This document shows, one piece after another, positions 32,162 through 40,331 of a stretch of 64,000 nt of DNA. This DNA is from Oscillospiraceae bacterium. GTDB taxonomy: Bacteria > Bacillota > Clostridia > Oscillospirales > SIG627. The position numbers were made by a program, and so were the translations under genes. Each line of letters opens with the position of its first letter. Within the stretch, counting starts at the first letter, position 1. The stretch lies in assembly GCA_015063985.1 (NCBI GenBank), contig SVTC01000001.1, positions 1 to 64,000 on the forward strand. Direction: 5' to 3'. The notes beneath the pieces are model-generated. The model was not told where the DNA came from, did no database searches, and saw only the letters and a list, made by a program, of their open reading frames with translations.

Positions 32162-33205
32162 ATGCAGGAACTGAGGATCGGATGTGCGTACCATTCCAAC
32201 AGACTCTTGAAGAGTGTGAGAGAGGATATGGAGGAGATCGTTGCAAAGGGATTTGATACGGTCATACATATGCTCACCCATAACGATTGGAGGCGTTGCC
32301 CCTCTGTTTGCAAGGATATCTTTTCCTATACAAAGGAGTTGGGGCTTGATTTCTGGGTCGATAACTGGGGACTTATGGGAGCTCCCGGCGACCCCTGCCA
32401 CTTCTTAAGCTACCATCCCGAGGCGGCAAGAAGGTATTCCGACGGAAGTCTCAATGCACCCTTTGTCTGCCTTAATAACCCCGAATATATCAAGTGGAGC
32501 AAGGAATGGATAGACCTTGTTTACGATTGCGGTGGAAGGAAGATCTTTTGGGACGAGCCATTTTTAAAATCCGATGAGGAAAAATTTGCTTGCGGATGCC
32601 CCGTATGCAAGGAGCTCTTTAAAAAGACCTACAACAGAGAAATGCCCGTAAAGCCCGATGACGATTGCATAGACTTCCAGGTCAGAACCATAATTAACTA
32701 TTTTAAAGAGGTTACCGCTTACTCTGCATCCAAGGGAATGATCAACTCCGTTTGCGTTATGCCCGGAGGAAGATTGGGAATAAATCTTGATAACATCCAC
32801 CGCCTGTGCGAGGTCGAGAATATGGATAACGTAGGCACGGATCCGTATTGGAGCAAATCCAAGCCGGAATGCACCGGTGCCTGGGTGTATAAGTACGTAT
32901 ACGAAAGAGCCAAGAAGGCAATGGACGTTTGCAACGGAATAGGAAGAGATCATAACATTTGGATAAAGGCATATGACTGTCTTTCCGGCAGAGAGAGAGA
33001 CGTTGTGTATGCCGCTGAGGCTGCTTACGATGCAGGGGCAAGAAACATATTCTTCTGGGGCTTCAGAGGCTGTGACGGAAATGAGTATCGCTCCGATAAT
33101 CCCTTGATGCACTGGGCTGCGGTTGGTGAGGCAGTGGCAAGATTGCGCGAGAAGGAAAGAGAAGCGATAGTGTCAAAGGCAAGAGCTGAGCTTGGATTGA
33201 AATAA
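32162..33205 (+). CDS. Uncharacterised TIM-barrel, glycosidase-like protein
   Basis: A 347-residue cytoplasmic protein that I cannot place in a named family. Its pattern is that of a glycosidase barrel: FDTVIHMLTHND, FWVDNWGLMG, KIFWDEPFLK with a candidate catalytic Glu, followed by ACGCPVCKELFK, a Cys cluster like those seen in GH42-type and related barrels. Later strands: DNVGTDPYWSK, NIWIKAYDCL, NIFFWGFRGCDG. Two adjacent ATGs (32159, 32162) follow GGAGG; 32162 has the better spacing of 6 nt. Third gene of the NahK-VanZ operon, ended by a strong terminator. Confidence 0.7.
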   Translation: MQELRIGCAYHSNRLLKSVREDMEEIVAKGFDTVIHMLTHNDWRRCPSVCKDIFSYTKELGLDFWVDNWGLMGAPGDPCHFLSYHPEAARRYSDGSLNAPFVCLNNPEYIKWSKEWIDLVYDCGGRKIFWDEPFLKSDEEKFACGCPVCKELFKKTYNREMPVKPDDDCIDFQVRTIINYFKEVTAYSASKGMINSVCVMPGGRLGINLDNIHRLCEVENMDNVGTDPYWSKSKPECTGAWVYKYVYERAKKAMDVCNGIGRDHNIWIKAYDCLSGRERDVVYAAEAAYDAGARNIFFWGFRGCDGNEYRSDNPLMHWAAVGEAVARLREKEREAIVSKARAELGLK

Positions 33206-33212
33206 GTAAAAC

Positions 33213-33248
33213 AAAAAGCTTCCGACTTTTACAGTCGGAAGCTTTTTT
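33213..33248 (+). terminator. Terminator of the NahK operon
   Basis: AAAAAGCTTCCGAC pairs with GTCGGAAGCTTTTT around a 7-nt loop; T6 on the plus side. Confidence 0.95.
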
Positions 33249-33253
33249 GCACG

Positions 33254-33280
33254 AAAAAACCCGAGGCTTAATGCCTCGGG
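33254..33280 (-). terminator. Terminator of the tRNA operon
   Basis: Minus strand CCCGAGGC pairs with GCCTCGGG, followed by TTTTTT; it lies just after tRNA-His. Confidence 0.93.
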
Positions 33281-33283
33281 CAA

Positions 33284-33361
33284 TGGGGTGGATTATCGGA
33301 TTCGAACCGACGGCCTTCAGGGCCACAACCTGACGCTCTAACCAACTGAGCTAAATCCACC
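33284..33361 (-). tRNA. tRNA-His (GTG)
   Basis: Full cloverleaf on the minus strand with anticodon stem TCAGG/CCTGA and anticodon GTG. It has the extra 5' G (G-1) opposite C73 that marks tRNA-His, TTCGAAT in the T loop, and an encoded CCA end. Confidence 0.97.
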
Positions 33362-33367
33362 ATATGA

Positions 33368-33444
33368 TGGCGCGCTTGGAGGGGCTCGAACCCCCGACCT
33401 ACTGCTTAGAAGGCAGTTGCTCTATCCAGCTGAGCTACAAGCGC
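33368..33444 (-). tRNA. tRNA-Arg (TCT)
   Basis: Acceptor GCGCTTG/CAAGCGC, anticodon stem ACTGC/GCAGT with loop CTTCTAA (anticodon TCT), T loop TTCGAGC, encoded CCA. Confidence 0.97.
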
Positions 33445-33484
33445 ATGCACATTCAAAAAAACAAGGCACCTAAGTAGTGCCCGA

Positions 33485-33558
33485 TGGAGCGGGTGATGGG
33501 AATCGAACCCACGTGGTCAGCTTGGAAGGCTGAAGTTCTACCATTGAACTACACCCGC
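33485..33558 (-). tRNA. tRNA-Gly (TCC)
   Basis: Acceptor GCGGGTG, anticodon stem TCAGC/GCTGA with loop CTTCCAA (anticodon TCC), T loop TTCGATT, encoded CCA. First gene of the Gly-Arg-His tRNA operon. Confidence 0.97.
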
Positions 33559-33587
33559 AAATTAGGTTTCCCCGAAAGTGCTTTAAT

Positions 33588-33616
33588 ATAATAGCATATA
33601 AATTGGCTCTTGTCAA
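33588..33616 (-). promoter_or_regulatory. Promoter of the tRNA operon
   Basis: Minus strand TTGACA (33611-33616), 17-bp spacer, TATTAT (33588-33593), 30 nt before tRNA-Gly. Confidence 0.88.
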
Positions 33617-33685
33617 TGCTTTTTTGAAAAAAACTAATATTTTTTTTGCTTTTTGTCAGAGGCGGCAAGATGATCTTAAAATAAT

Positions 33686-33712
33686 TACACTCCCGAAAGG
33701 ATCGGGAGTGTA
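33686..33712. terminator. Terminator after the small membrane protein gene
   Basis: TACACTCCCGA pairs with TCGGGAGTGTA around AAGGA; it ends the minus-strand NAGPA operon. Confidence 0.85.
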
Positions 33713-33717
33713 AAAAG

Positions 33718-34086
33718 CTATTTTTCACAAAGTCTGTAGCTCAATATCACGGAAAACACAAGAGAGACGAGGCAAAAGACCAAGGTCAGTATGTGTCCGG
33801 TGAAGGTGGTAAAGAGCATGGGGGCGGAATCGATAAAGCTTTGACAAATGCCAAGGAGCATAAAAAATGCCAGACCGATCCCACTGCCGAAGCAGTAAGT
33901 AGAGAGAGCTTTGAGCTTTAATAGGAAAAAGCTGTTAAGGCACAAAAGAAGTATGTTTATTATCAAAAGCGCCTTTGTATACGGATGATCGTAAAAGGCC
34001 ATGGCATCGTTAACAAAATCAATGCAGGTGAATACGGCTATCATAACCGACAGTGCGGTTGAGCCGTGAGAGCAAGCAAGCTTCAT
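33718..34086 (-). CDS. Small four-span membrane protein
   Basis: A 122-residue hydrophobic protein with about four membrane spans and no domain I recognise. ATG 34086 follows GGAGG at 4 nt and overlaps the stop of the preceding phosphodiester glycosidase gene (ATGA), so the two are translationally coupled. A function in envelope or polysaccharide metabolism is suggested only by that coupling. Confidence 0.75.
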   Translation of the reverse strand: MKLACSHGSTALSVMIAVFTCIDFVNDAMAFYDHPYTKALLIINILLLCLNSFFLLKLKALSTYCFGSGIGLAFFMLLGICQSFIDSAPMLFTTFTGHILTLVFCLVSLVFSVILSYRLCEK

Positions 34087-35006
34087 TCTTCCTCCTTTGC
34101 GTCGTCCCAAATGTAGATCAGGTCGCTGACCTCTCTGCCGCCTCTTGTGGGTCTGTTGTGCAGCTCTCCCAGGTATGCCATATTGGCGCTTTGACCGCCG
34201 TCAAGGTTATAGGCGCGCTTGCAGCCCATTTCTTCAAAGAGCATAGCAAGCTCTGTGAGGGTCATACCCATAGAATAGCCCTCCTGCCTGCCGTCCACCA
34301 GCACAAGGCAGTAGTGTCCCGGCTCGTAATAGCCTATGGCGCATCTGGGATTTTTGCCTGCTATACCGGTGGAAAACTCACTTATGGCTTTGCCGTTTCT
34401 GTCAAGGAGAGCGGGGCCGAAGTCCCAGGTCTGGTATACTCCGCCTTCTATGGCCCTTTGTGCATCGAACTCCGATGCCTTGTAGGTCTCCATCGTGCCG
34501 TCATAGTAAAGGGCGCAGACCTGATATCTTCTTGTGGTCCTGTATACCACGGAATTTCTTATAAGTATACCGCTGTCTCTGGCACCGTAGTGATCTCCGT
34601 TGGTGGCTATGATAGCATTTTTGCTCTTTGCCATATCCGCCACCGAATCGGTTATGCCCTTTGAATATACGTCGCCTGCAAAGGCGGTTTTAAGATAGCT
34701 TATGTTTCTTACGTATATATCGGCAACGTAGTAGCACAGATTGTCCTTCTTTACCGTGGTCATAGTGACGTTTACGTTTTTGCTCTTGTAGCCGTTTTCA
34801 TCGCAGACTATGCTTGAGTCCGATGAAAACTTGTCGGCGAACTTCTCGCTCCAATCGGGAAGATTGTTTTCATCGTAGGTGGTTGAGCCGTAGCCTGCCT
34901 GATTGTATACAGTGGGCTTTACGTGGTGAAAATAACTGTAGGTCAAGAGCCCTACGGCAATGAGAATAAGATCTATAAAAACGATTTTTAATATCCTTTT
35001 TGCCAT
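34083..35006 (-). CDS. Phosphodiester glycosidase family protein (NAGPA/DUF2233)
   Basis: A 307-residue protein anchored by one N-terminal membrane span (about 5-24) with an extracellular NAGPA-type domain. Family motifs: AIIATNGDHYG (about residues 128-138), GPALLDRNG, NPRCAIGYYEPGHYCLVLVDGRQ and RAYNLDGGQSANM. Relatives hydrolyse GlcNAc-phosphodiester links or act on exopolysaccharides. It is divergent from a surface-polymer operon with an LCP and an LtaS-like enzyme, which supports a cell-wall polymer role. Good ribosome site (GGAGG) and promoter at 35028-35056. Confidence 0.88.
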   Translation of the reverse strand: MAKRILKIVFIDLILIAVGLLTYSYFHHVKPTVYNQAGYGSTTYDENNLPDWSEKFADKFSSDSSIVCDENGYKSKNVNVTMTTVKKDNLCYYVADIYVRNISYLKTAFAGDVYSKGITDSVADMAKSKNAIIATNGDHYGARDSGILIRNSVVYRTTRRYQVCALYYDGTMETYKASEFDAQRAIEGGVYQTWDFGPALLDRNGKAISEFSTGIAGKNPRCAIGYYEPGHYCLVLVDGRQEGYSMGMTLTELAMLFEEMGCKRAYNLDGGQSANMAYLGELHNRPTRGGREVSDLIYIWDDAKEEE

Positions 35007-35027
35007 GTTGTTATCCTCCTTTCCAAT

Positions 35028-35056
35028 ATTCTACAACATATTTGTAAATAATTCAA
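35028..35056 (-). promoter_or_regulatory. Promoter of the NAGPA gene
   Basis: Minus strand TTGAAT (35051-35056), 17-bp spacer, TAGAAT (35028-35033). Confidence 0.7.
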
Positions 35057-35118
35057 TACGATTGTGAAAAAAGGCTGAAAATGCACTCGGTGATAAGTGA
35101 ATATTTACGTTTTGCTTG

Positions 35119-35147
35119 TTGATTTTTGGATTGTTTTGATGTATAAT
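35119..35147 (+). promoter_or_regulatory. Promoter of the surface-polymer operon
   Basis: TTGATT (35119-35124), 17-bp spacer, TATAAT (35142-35147). The 125-nt leader that follows holds no clear regulatory fold. Confidence 0.75.
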
Positions 35148-35274
35148 TGATTTATCGTGGGGGCTTTTATTAAAAATACGAAAAAAATAATCCTTGACCT
35201 TGGATAGCCGCTGTCCGACGTCTCACTTTTTCCCCCGTTAAAACAAGCGGAAATTATTAAAAAAGAGGACTGAA

Positions 35275-36336
35275 ATGAAAAGAATTGTTTTAATGCTTAC
35301 AGTTTTGTGCATTGGACTGGTTTCTTGCTCGGCACCTGGGGAGCATTACGGCTTTGACATAGACTCCTATCTTACGGGAGGTACTTATAAGGGTATATCC
35401 TATGAGCCTACACCCGTTGCATCGGTGGATGACGGAGCGGTTGAAAGCTACATTCTCGCGGTGCTTGAGGATAATTCCAGCAGTGAGGATATTACAGAGG
35501 GCGTTTACGCCGAGGGGGATAGCTTAACTATTGATTTCGAGGGCGTTTACGAGGGTACTGCGGTGCGTGCCGCCAACGGATATAATACCGCCATAGGTGC
35601 GGCAGGCTTTTTCAGTGAGTTTGAGGGAGGCCTTACGGGACTTATCGGTCAGAATATCGCTAAGGAGCATAAGCTTTCCCTTACCTTCAAGGCTGATATT
35701 GCCGATGCTGAATGGGCGGGAAGGACTATTGATTTTACCGTTAAGGTGCACAGCGTTACAAGATATCATAACGCCGTTTTGGACGATGAATTTGTTAAGA
35801 CCGTATCAAGCTGTCAGACGGTTGATGAGTATAAGGCATACGTTAAGGAGCTCCTTGAAAAGCAAGCCCTTGAGGATGCACATGATGCGGACCTTGATTA
35901 TCTTTGGGCAAGCTACGTTTCAAGCTGTACGGTGACAAAATACCCTCAGGCGGAGTATGAGAGCTACGTTAAGTATTTTAATTCCCTTTATGAAAAGCAA
36001 GCGCTTGCGCTTGGAATGTCGACCGAGGATTTTATGATGCTTTATTACGGCATCACCTCTGAGGATGTTTCCAATGATGCAAAGAACCTTGTAAAGCAGG
36101 ATATGGCTATGTATCTGCTTAGCCAAAAAGAGGGAATAGCCGTAAGCGAGGCGGAATATACTTCCTTGGGAGAGGCTCTTGCCATCGAGAAGGGCTTTGA
36201 GTCCCTGGCAAAAATGGAGGCGGAAAACTCCAAGGAATATATCCAAAGAAGCCTTTTGCAGACAAAGGTAAAGGAGTTTATTCTTGCCAATGCCACGGTT
36301 TCAAAGGCGCCCGCACCCTCAAGCACAGTTAATTGA
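35275..36336 (+). CDS. Secreted trigger-factor-like lipoprotein (FKBP domain)
   Basis: A 353-residue lipoprotein: signal peptide with lipobox GLVSC (Cys about residue 18), an FKBP-like peptidyl-prolyl isomerase domain (about 70-165: GDSLTIDFEGVYEGT, GLTGLIGQNI, DFTVKVHSV) and a helical trigger-factor C-terminal arm (about 170-335: LDDEFVKTVSSCQTVDEYKAYV). A Ser/Pro tail ends the chain. Trigger factor is normally cytosolic; this variant sits outside the membrane, where it could help fold exported proteins. First gene of an operon with a lipoprotein, an LCP protein and an LtaS-like enzyme. Confidence 0.85.
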   Translation: MKRIVLMLTVLCIGLVSCSAPGEHYGFDIDSYLTGGTYKGISYEPTPVASVDDGAVESYILAVLEDNSSSEDITEGVYAEGDSLTIDFEGVYEGTAVRAANGYNTAIGAAGFFSEFEGGLTGLIGQNIAKEHKLSLTFKADIADAEWAGRTIDFTVKVHSVTRYHNAVLDDEFVKTVSSCQTVDEYKAYVKELLEKQALEDAHDADLDYLWASYVSSCTVTKYPQAEYESYVKYFNSLYEKQALALGMSTEDFMMLYYGITSEDVSNDAKNLVKQDMAMYLLSQKEGIAVSEAEYTSLGEALAIEKGFESLAKMEAENSKEYIQRSLLQTKVKEFILANATVSKAPAPSSTVN

Positions 36337-36360
36337 TTTTTGAACTCCGGGAGGAATAGT

Positions 36361-36957
36361 ATGAAAAGATTTATTGCCGCATTGATAATAGGCGCAGCTC
36401 TTTTGGCCTGCTCCTGCCAAAGCAGTGGCGGCGTTTTGCAAAAAAAGACGGACAGTCCCGATAACAGCAGGGTAATAGGCGTAAAGACAAGTGCTGCGGC
36501 AGTATCAAAAACCGAAGCAGCCAAGACCTCCGCCGTTACGTCTTCCGCTATAACGTCCACCGTTGCTCCCATTGTTTCTCAGCAGTCGGGAGTAACCGGC
36601 GATGAAAACGACGCTCCAATAAAGTTGAAGCTTCATTGGAACGTGAAGGTGGATGGTGATAACGCCAGAGTTGACTGTGAGCTTTATCTGAATTGCTACG
36701 CTCTTTCAACCAAAAGCGGGAAGAAGGGCACCGTGACTGTAAACGGAAAAACACAGAGCTTTGTCAGCTCGGCTATAGATCAGCCTCAGAACGTGCTTAC
36801 AGAGGTCTATCTTCATAGCTGCAGCTTTAATGTGCCTCTTTCGGATATTCCCGCCAACGGACTTGAAATATCGGCACAGTGGAATTTTAACGGAACGTAC
36901 GGCGGTGTGGCGATAAAATCGCTGGACGTTAAGCAGACGGTGTTTATTGGGGGCTAA
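36361..36957 (+). CDS. Hypothetical lipoprotein
   Basis: A 198-residue lipoprotein with signal peptide and lipobox LLACSC (Cys about residue 18), a Ser/Thr/Ala-rich linker (about 25-80), and a C-terminal beta-rich domain of ~110 residues I do not recognise. ATG 36361 follows GGGAGG at 6 nt. It is 24 nt after the trigger-factor-like gene and 3 nt before the LCP gene. Confidence 0.75.
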   Translation: MKRFIAALIIGAALLACSCQSSGGVLQKKTDSPDNSRVIGVKTSAAAVSKTEAAKTSAVTSSAITSTVAPIVSQQSGVTGDENDAPIKLKLHWNVKVDGDNARVDCELYLNCYALSTKSGKKGTVTVNGKTQSFVSSAIDQPQNVLTEVYLHSCSFNVPLSDIPANGLEISAQWNFNGTYGGVAIKSLDVKQTVFIGG

Positions 36958-36960
36958 ATA

Positions 36961-38130
36961 ATGAAGAAAAAGAAAAAGGGATACTCGGTGGGTTCATTGG
37001 TGGCAACGGCGGCATTGATCGTTGTTATTGCCCTGGCTGCCTGCATCGGCTTTTTGTGGCTCAATTCAGCAGGAGGGCTGAACGTGGACGATCCGCCAAA
37101 GCAGACCTCTCAACAACCCAAAACAGACGATGGTGCTCCCGAAAAGACTGACGGAAGCATCTCGGATAAAACTCAGGAAAAAACCGATCCTAAGCCCGTG
37201 GAGCTTGTAAGAAGAGAGGGTGTTTATAACGTTCTCGTGGTGGGCAGAGATGCCGCCGCCAGCAATACGGACGTTTTGATGCTCGTAAGCTTTGATGCAT
37301 CCAAGGGCAAGGTGGGGATAATGCAGATCCCGCGCGACAGCTACGTGGTGGATAGCATAAACAAGGATAAGACCAAGCGAGTAAACGCCGTGTACGCACT
37401 TGCCTCAAACAAGGCATACGACGATGGCTTGAGTGGCGATAAAAGGCAGCGCTATGCCCTTGATTATTTGTGTGACGTTGTCTCGGATACCTTCGGTATT
37501 CCCGTGGACAGATACGTTTATGTTGATCTTAAAGCATTCAGAGAGATAGTGGATATAATCGGCGGAGTAACCGTAGACGTTCCTGCGGATATGGATTATG
37601 ACGATCCGGAGCAAAATCTTCATATACACATCAAAAAGGGCAGAAGAAAGCTTGACGGAAAGCAGGCGGAGGGATTTGTAAGATTCCGCTCGGGCTATCT
37701 TGAGGGCGATCTTGGCAGACTTGATGCCCAAAAGCTCTTTTTAAGCGCGATGATGGATCAGCTTCTTTCTGCGGAAACGGTGGGCAAGATCCCTCAGCTT
37801 ATGAACAGTGTTTACAGTCACGTGGTGACAGACCTTTCGTTAAGTGATCTGACCTATCTTGCAAGCTCTGTAACGAGCTTGGATACCGGCAATATTTATA
37901 TGATGACTGCTCCCGGTGAGGCGTATAAGAGTGCATCCGGTGCATGGCTGTACAGCCTTTACAAAAATGAGTGCCTGGAGCTTGTAAACGAGTATCTGAA
38001 TCCATACACTACGTCGGTGACCTCTTCGATGATGTCGCTTTCCGAGCAAAGCCACAAGGATAGCGGCGGACAGAACGTTTCAAATGCAGGAGATATAGTA
38101 AACGATCAGATAGATATTCCCAGAGTGTAG
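36961..38130 (+). CDS. LytR-CpsA-Psr (LCP) family protein
   Basis: A 389-residue single-pass protein (membrane span about 12-34, Lys-rich N-terminus) with an extracellular LCP domain (about 85-290). Family motifs: NVLVVGRD, TDVLMLVSFD, VGIMQIPRDSYV with the conserved Arg, INKDKTKRVNAVYAL, and RFRSGYLEGDLGRLDAQKLFL. LCP enzymes attach teichoic-acid or capsule chains to peptidoglycan. It lies 3 nt after a lipoprotein gene and 19 nt before an LtaS-like gene, so the operon assembles a surface polymer. Confidence 0.95.
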   Translation: MKKKKKGYSVGSLVATAALIVVIALAACIGFLWLNSAGGLNVDDPPKQTSQQPKTDDGAPEKTDGSISDKTQEKTDPKPVELVRREGVYNVLVVGRDAAASNTDVLMLVSFDASKGKVGIMQIPRDSYVVDSINKDKTKRVNAVYALASNKAYDDGLSGDKRQRYALDYLCDVVSDTFGIPVDRYVYVDLKAFREIVDIIGGVTVDVPADMDYDDPEQNLHIHIKKGRRKLDGKQAEGFVRFRSGYLEGDLGRLDAQKLFLSAMMDQLLSAETVGKIPQLMNSVYSHVVTDLSLSDLTYLASSVTSLDTGNIYMMTAPGEAYKSASGAWLYSLYKNECLELVNEYLNPYTTSVTSSMMSLSEQSHKDSGGQNVSNAGDIVNDQIDIPRV

Positions 38131-38149
38131 TAGCACGGAGAAAATAAAA

Positions 38150-40282
38150 ATGAATGATATGCAAAGAATGAGAAGGCCTATGCCAAAGGCGAAAAGAGCG
38201 GAGCCAAAGCCTGCACCCTCCGCCGTATTCTTTTCAAGATACGGCAGAGTTTTGCTTTTCTGCTTCATATATTGGGTCTACGCAATAGCCTTCAGACTAT
38301 ATACCGCCGCAGATTATTTCTTCAGCGGGTTGGGAATGACTCTTTTGTTCTCTGCCTGTGCGGCTATATTTACCCAAGCAGTCTCAAATGCCTTTAAAAC
38401 CAAAAAGGCAAGGGATCTTGTGGGTGGAATATTTATTATGCTTCACATAGTGGTATATCTCTCCCAAATGGTATATTACACTATATTTAAGCAGTTTTAT
38501 TCCGTGTATTCCGCGGGAAACGCGGGACAGGTAATGGAGTTTTGGAGGGATATTCTTGACGGCATATTCCGCTGCTTAGGGTGGTTTTTGTTGTTTTTTG
38601 CCCTTTTTGCTCTTTACGTGCTGTATTGTCGCAGATTTGAAAGGAAGCTTCCCAAAAGAAAACGGGATCGCTTCAGAATAGAAAAACTTTTGGCGGCTGT
38701 GGCAATTGAGCTTCTCATAACCTGCTTTCTTGTGCCCTGTGCCAGGGATCCCGGCTCTCAGTACGCTCTGTTTTTCGGTCAGGAGGATCTTTATACCTCT
38801 TATCACACCGTAGGAGCAATGAAATCCTTGGAGCTTGATTTTCTGAGGCTTATTCTTCCTCAGGCATCCAGCTCTCAGGCTCTTGACAGCACTCCCTCTC
38901 AGCTTCCCGAGGCTCCCAAGGATACACAAAGTGCTCCCATTACAAAGCCGCAAGCAAGTACGGGATCTCAAGAGGATACTACGGAAGTGCTGCCTGTGGT
39001 CTATGGCGACAACGTTATGGAGATAGATTTTGCGGCTCTTGCGCAAGGCGAAAGCGATGCGGCGGTAAAGCAGCTTCACAACTATTTTGCTTCCATCCAA
39101 CCTACAAAGAAGAATTCCTACACGGGTATTTATGAGGGCTATAACCTTATTTGGCTTACGGCCGAGGGCTTTCATAAGGCGGCATTGCACCCCGAGATCA
39201 CTCCCACGCTTTATATGATGGCCAATAATGGCTATAAATTTGAAAACTTCTATAATGCATCCTGGCCCACCTCTACCACAGACGGAGAGTATGCCGTATG
39301 CACATCTCTTATCCCCAGAAGCGGCGTGTGGAGCTTTAAGGAATCTGCCGACAATCTTATGAGCTTTTGTCTTGGTAATCAGCTTCAGAAGCTGGGATAC
39401 AAGACCACGGCTTACCATAATCACAACTATGATTTCTATAGCAGAGACAAGAGCCATCCCAATATGGGATATACCTATTGGGGAAGAGATCTTAAGGGTA
39501 ATTATCAGTATAACATCAAGGATAAGCTGGTTGAATATTGGCTCTGGCCCGAGAGTGACCACGAAATGCTTCAAGGAACCCTTTCAGACTACATATCCGA
39601 TCAGCCCTTCCATACGTATTATATGACCGTAAGCGGACATCTGCAGTATACCTGGGTGGGTAATTCCATGAGCGCAAGGCATAAGGCCGAGGTCAGCCAC
39701 CTGCAGTATTCTGAGCCCTGCCTTGCATATCTTGCTTGCCACATCGAGCTTGAAAACGCAATGAAGTATCTTTTGGAGGAGTTAAGAAAAGCGGGAATTG
39801 CCGATAAGACTCTTATAGTCATTTCGGGAGATCACTATCCTTACGGGCTCGACAGCGACGACGGCGGACACGCCTATATCGAGGAGCTTTTGGGCTATAA
39901 GCTTGACAATGAATACGAGGTAATGCATTCAAGCCTTATTATGTACGTGGACGGGATGGAGCCCGTTACGGTAACAAAGCCCTGCTCCAGCCTCGACGTG
40001 CTTCCCACAATTTCCAATCTTATGGGAATTGAATACGATTCCAGACTTCTTGCAGGTCAGGATATCTTTTCCGACAGCCCCGGGCTTGTGATATTCCAGG
40101 ACAGAAGCTTTATTACCGAAGCGGGACTTTATAAGTATAAGGAAAAGAAGTTTGAGGCTAATACGGGCTACACGGTAGATGAAAACTACATTTCATCTGT
40201 AAGTAACGTGATAAAGGGAAAGATAGAGGCCTCCAAAAAGATCCTTGATCTTGACTATTACAGAAAGATATTTACAAAATAA
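38150..40282 (+). CDS. LTA synthase-like sulfatase-fold membrane enzyme
   Basis: A 710-residue protein with about five membrane spans in residues 35-200 and an extracellular sulfatase-type domain (about 320-640). The nucleophile Thr is in SWPTSTTDGEYAVCTSL; metal motifs include GEYA, HNHNYDFY and SGDHYPYG. A Pro/Ser linker (about 240-285) joins the two halves. Such enzymes transfer glycerol-phosphate or other phospho-alcohol groups to surface lipids or glycans. Position after the LCP gene supports this. Actual polymer unknown. Confidence 0.88.
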   Translation: MNDMQRMRRPMPKAKRAEPKPAPSAVFFSRYGRVLLFCFIYWVYAIAFRLYTAADYFFSGLGMTLLFSACAAIFTQAVSNAFKTKKARDLVGGIFIMLHIVVYLSQMVYYTIFKQFYSVYSAGNAGQVMEFWRDILDGIFRCLGWFLLFFALFALYVLYCRRFERKLPKRKRDRFRIEKLLAAVAIELLITCFLVPCARDPGSQYALFFGQEDLYTSYHTVGAMKSLELDFLRLILPQASSSQALDSTPSQLPEAPKDTQSAPITKPQASTGSQEDTTEVLPVVYGDNVMEIDFAALAQGESDAAVKQLHNYFASIQPTKKNSYTGIYEGYNLIWLTAEGFHKAALHPEITPTLYMMANNGYKFENFYNASWPTSTTDGEYAVCTSLIPRSGVWSFKESADNLMSFCLGNQLQKLGYKTTAYHNHNYDFYSRDKSHPNMGYTYWGRDLKGNYQYNIKDKLVEYWLWPESDHEMLQGTLSDYISDQPFHTYYMTVSGHLQYTWVGNSMSARHKAEVSHLQYSEPCLAYLACHIELENAMKYLLEELRKAGIADKTLIVISGDHYPYGLDSDDGGHAYIEELLGYKLDNEYEVMHSSLIMYVDGMEPVTVTKPCSSLDVLPTISNLMGIEYDSRLLAGQDIFSDSPGLVIFQDRSFITEAGLYKYKEKKFEANTGYTVDENYISSVSNVIKGKIEASKKILDLDYYRKIFTK

Positions 40283-40295
40283 GCCAAACCTAAAA

Positions 40296-40328
40296 ATACA
40301 CCACCAAGATTATTTCTTGGTGGTGTAT
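40296..40328 (+). terminator. Terminator of the surface-polymer operon
   Basis: ATACACCACCAAG pairs with CTTGGTGGTGTAT (13 bp) around a 7-nt loop; also serves the convergent gene. Confidence 0.9.
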
Positions 40329-40331
40329 GAT

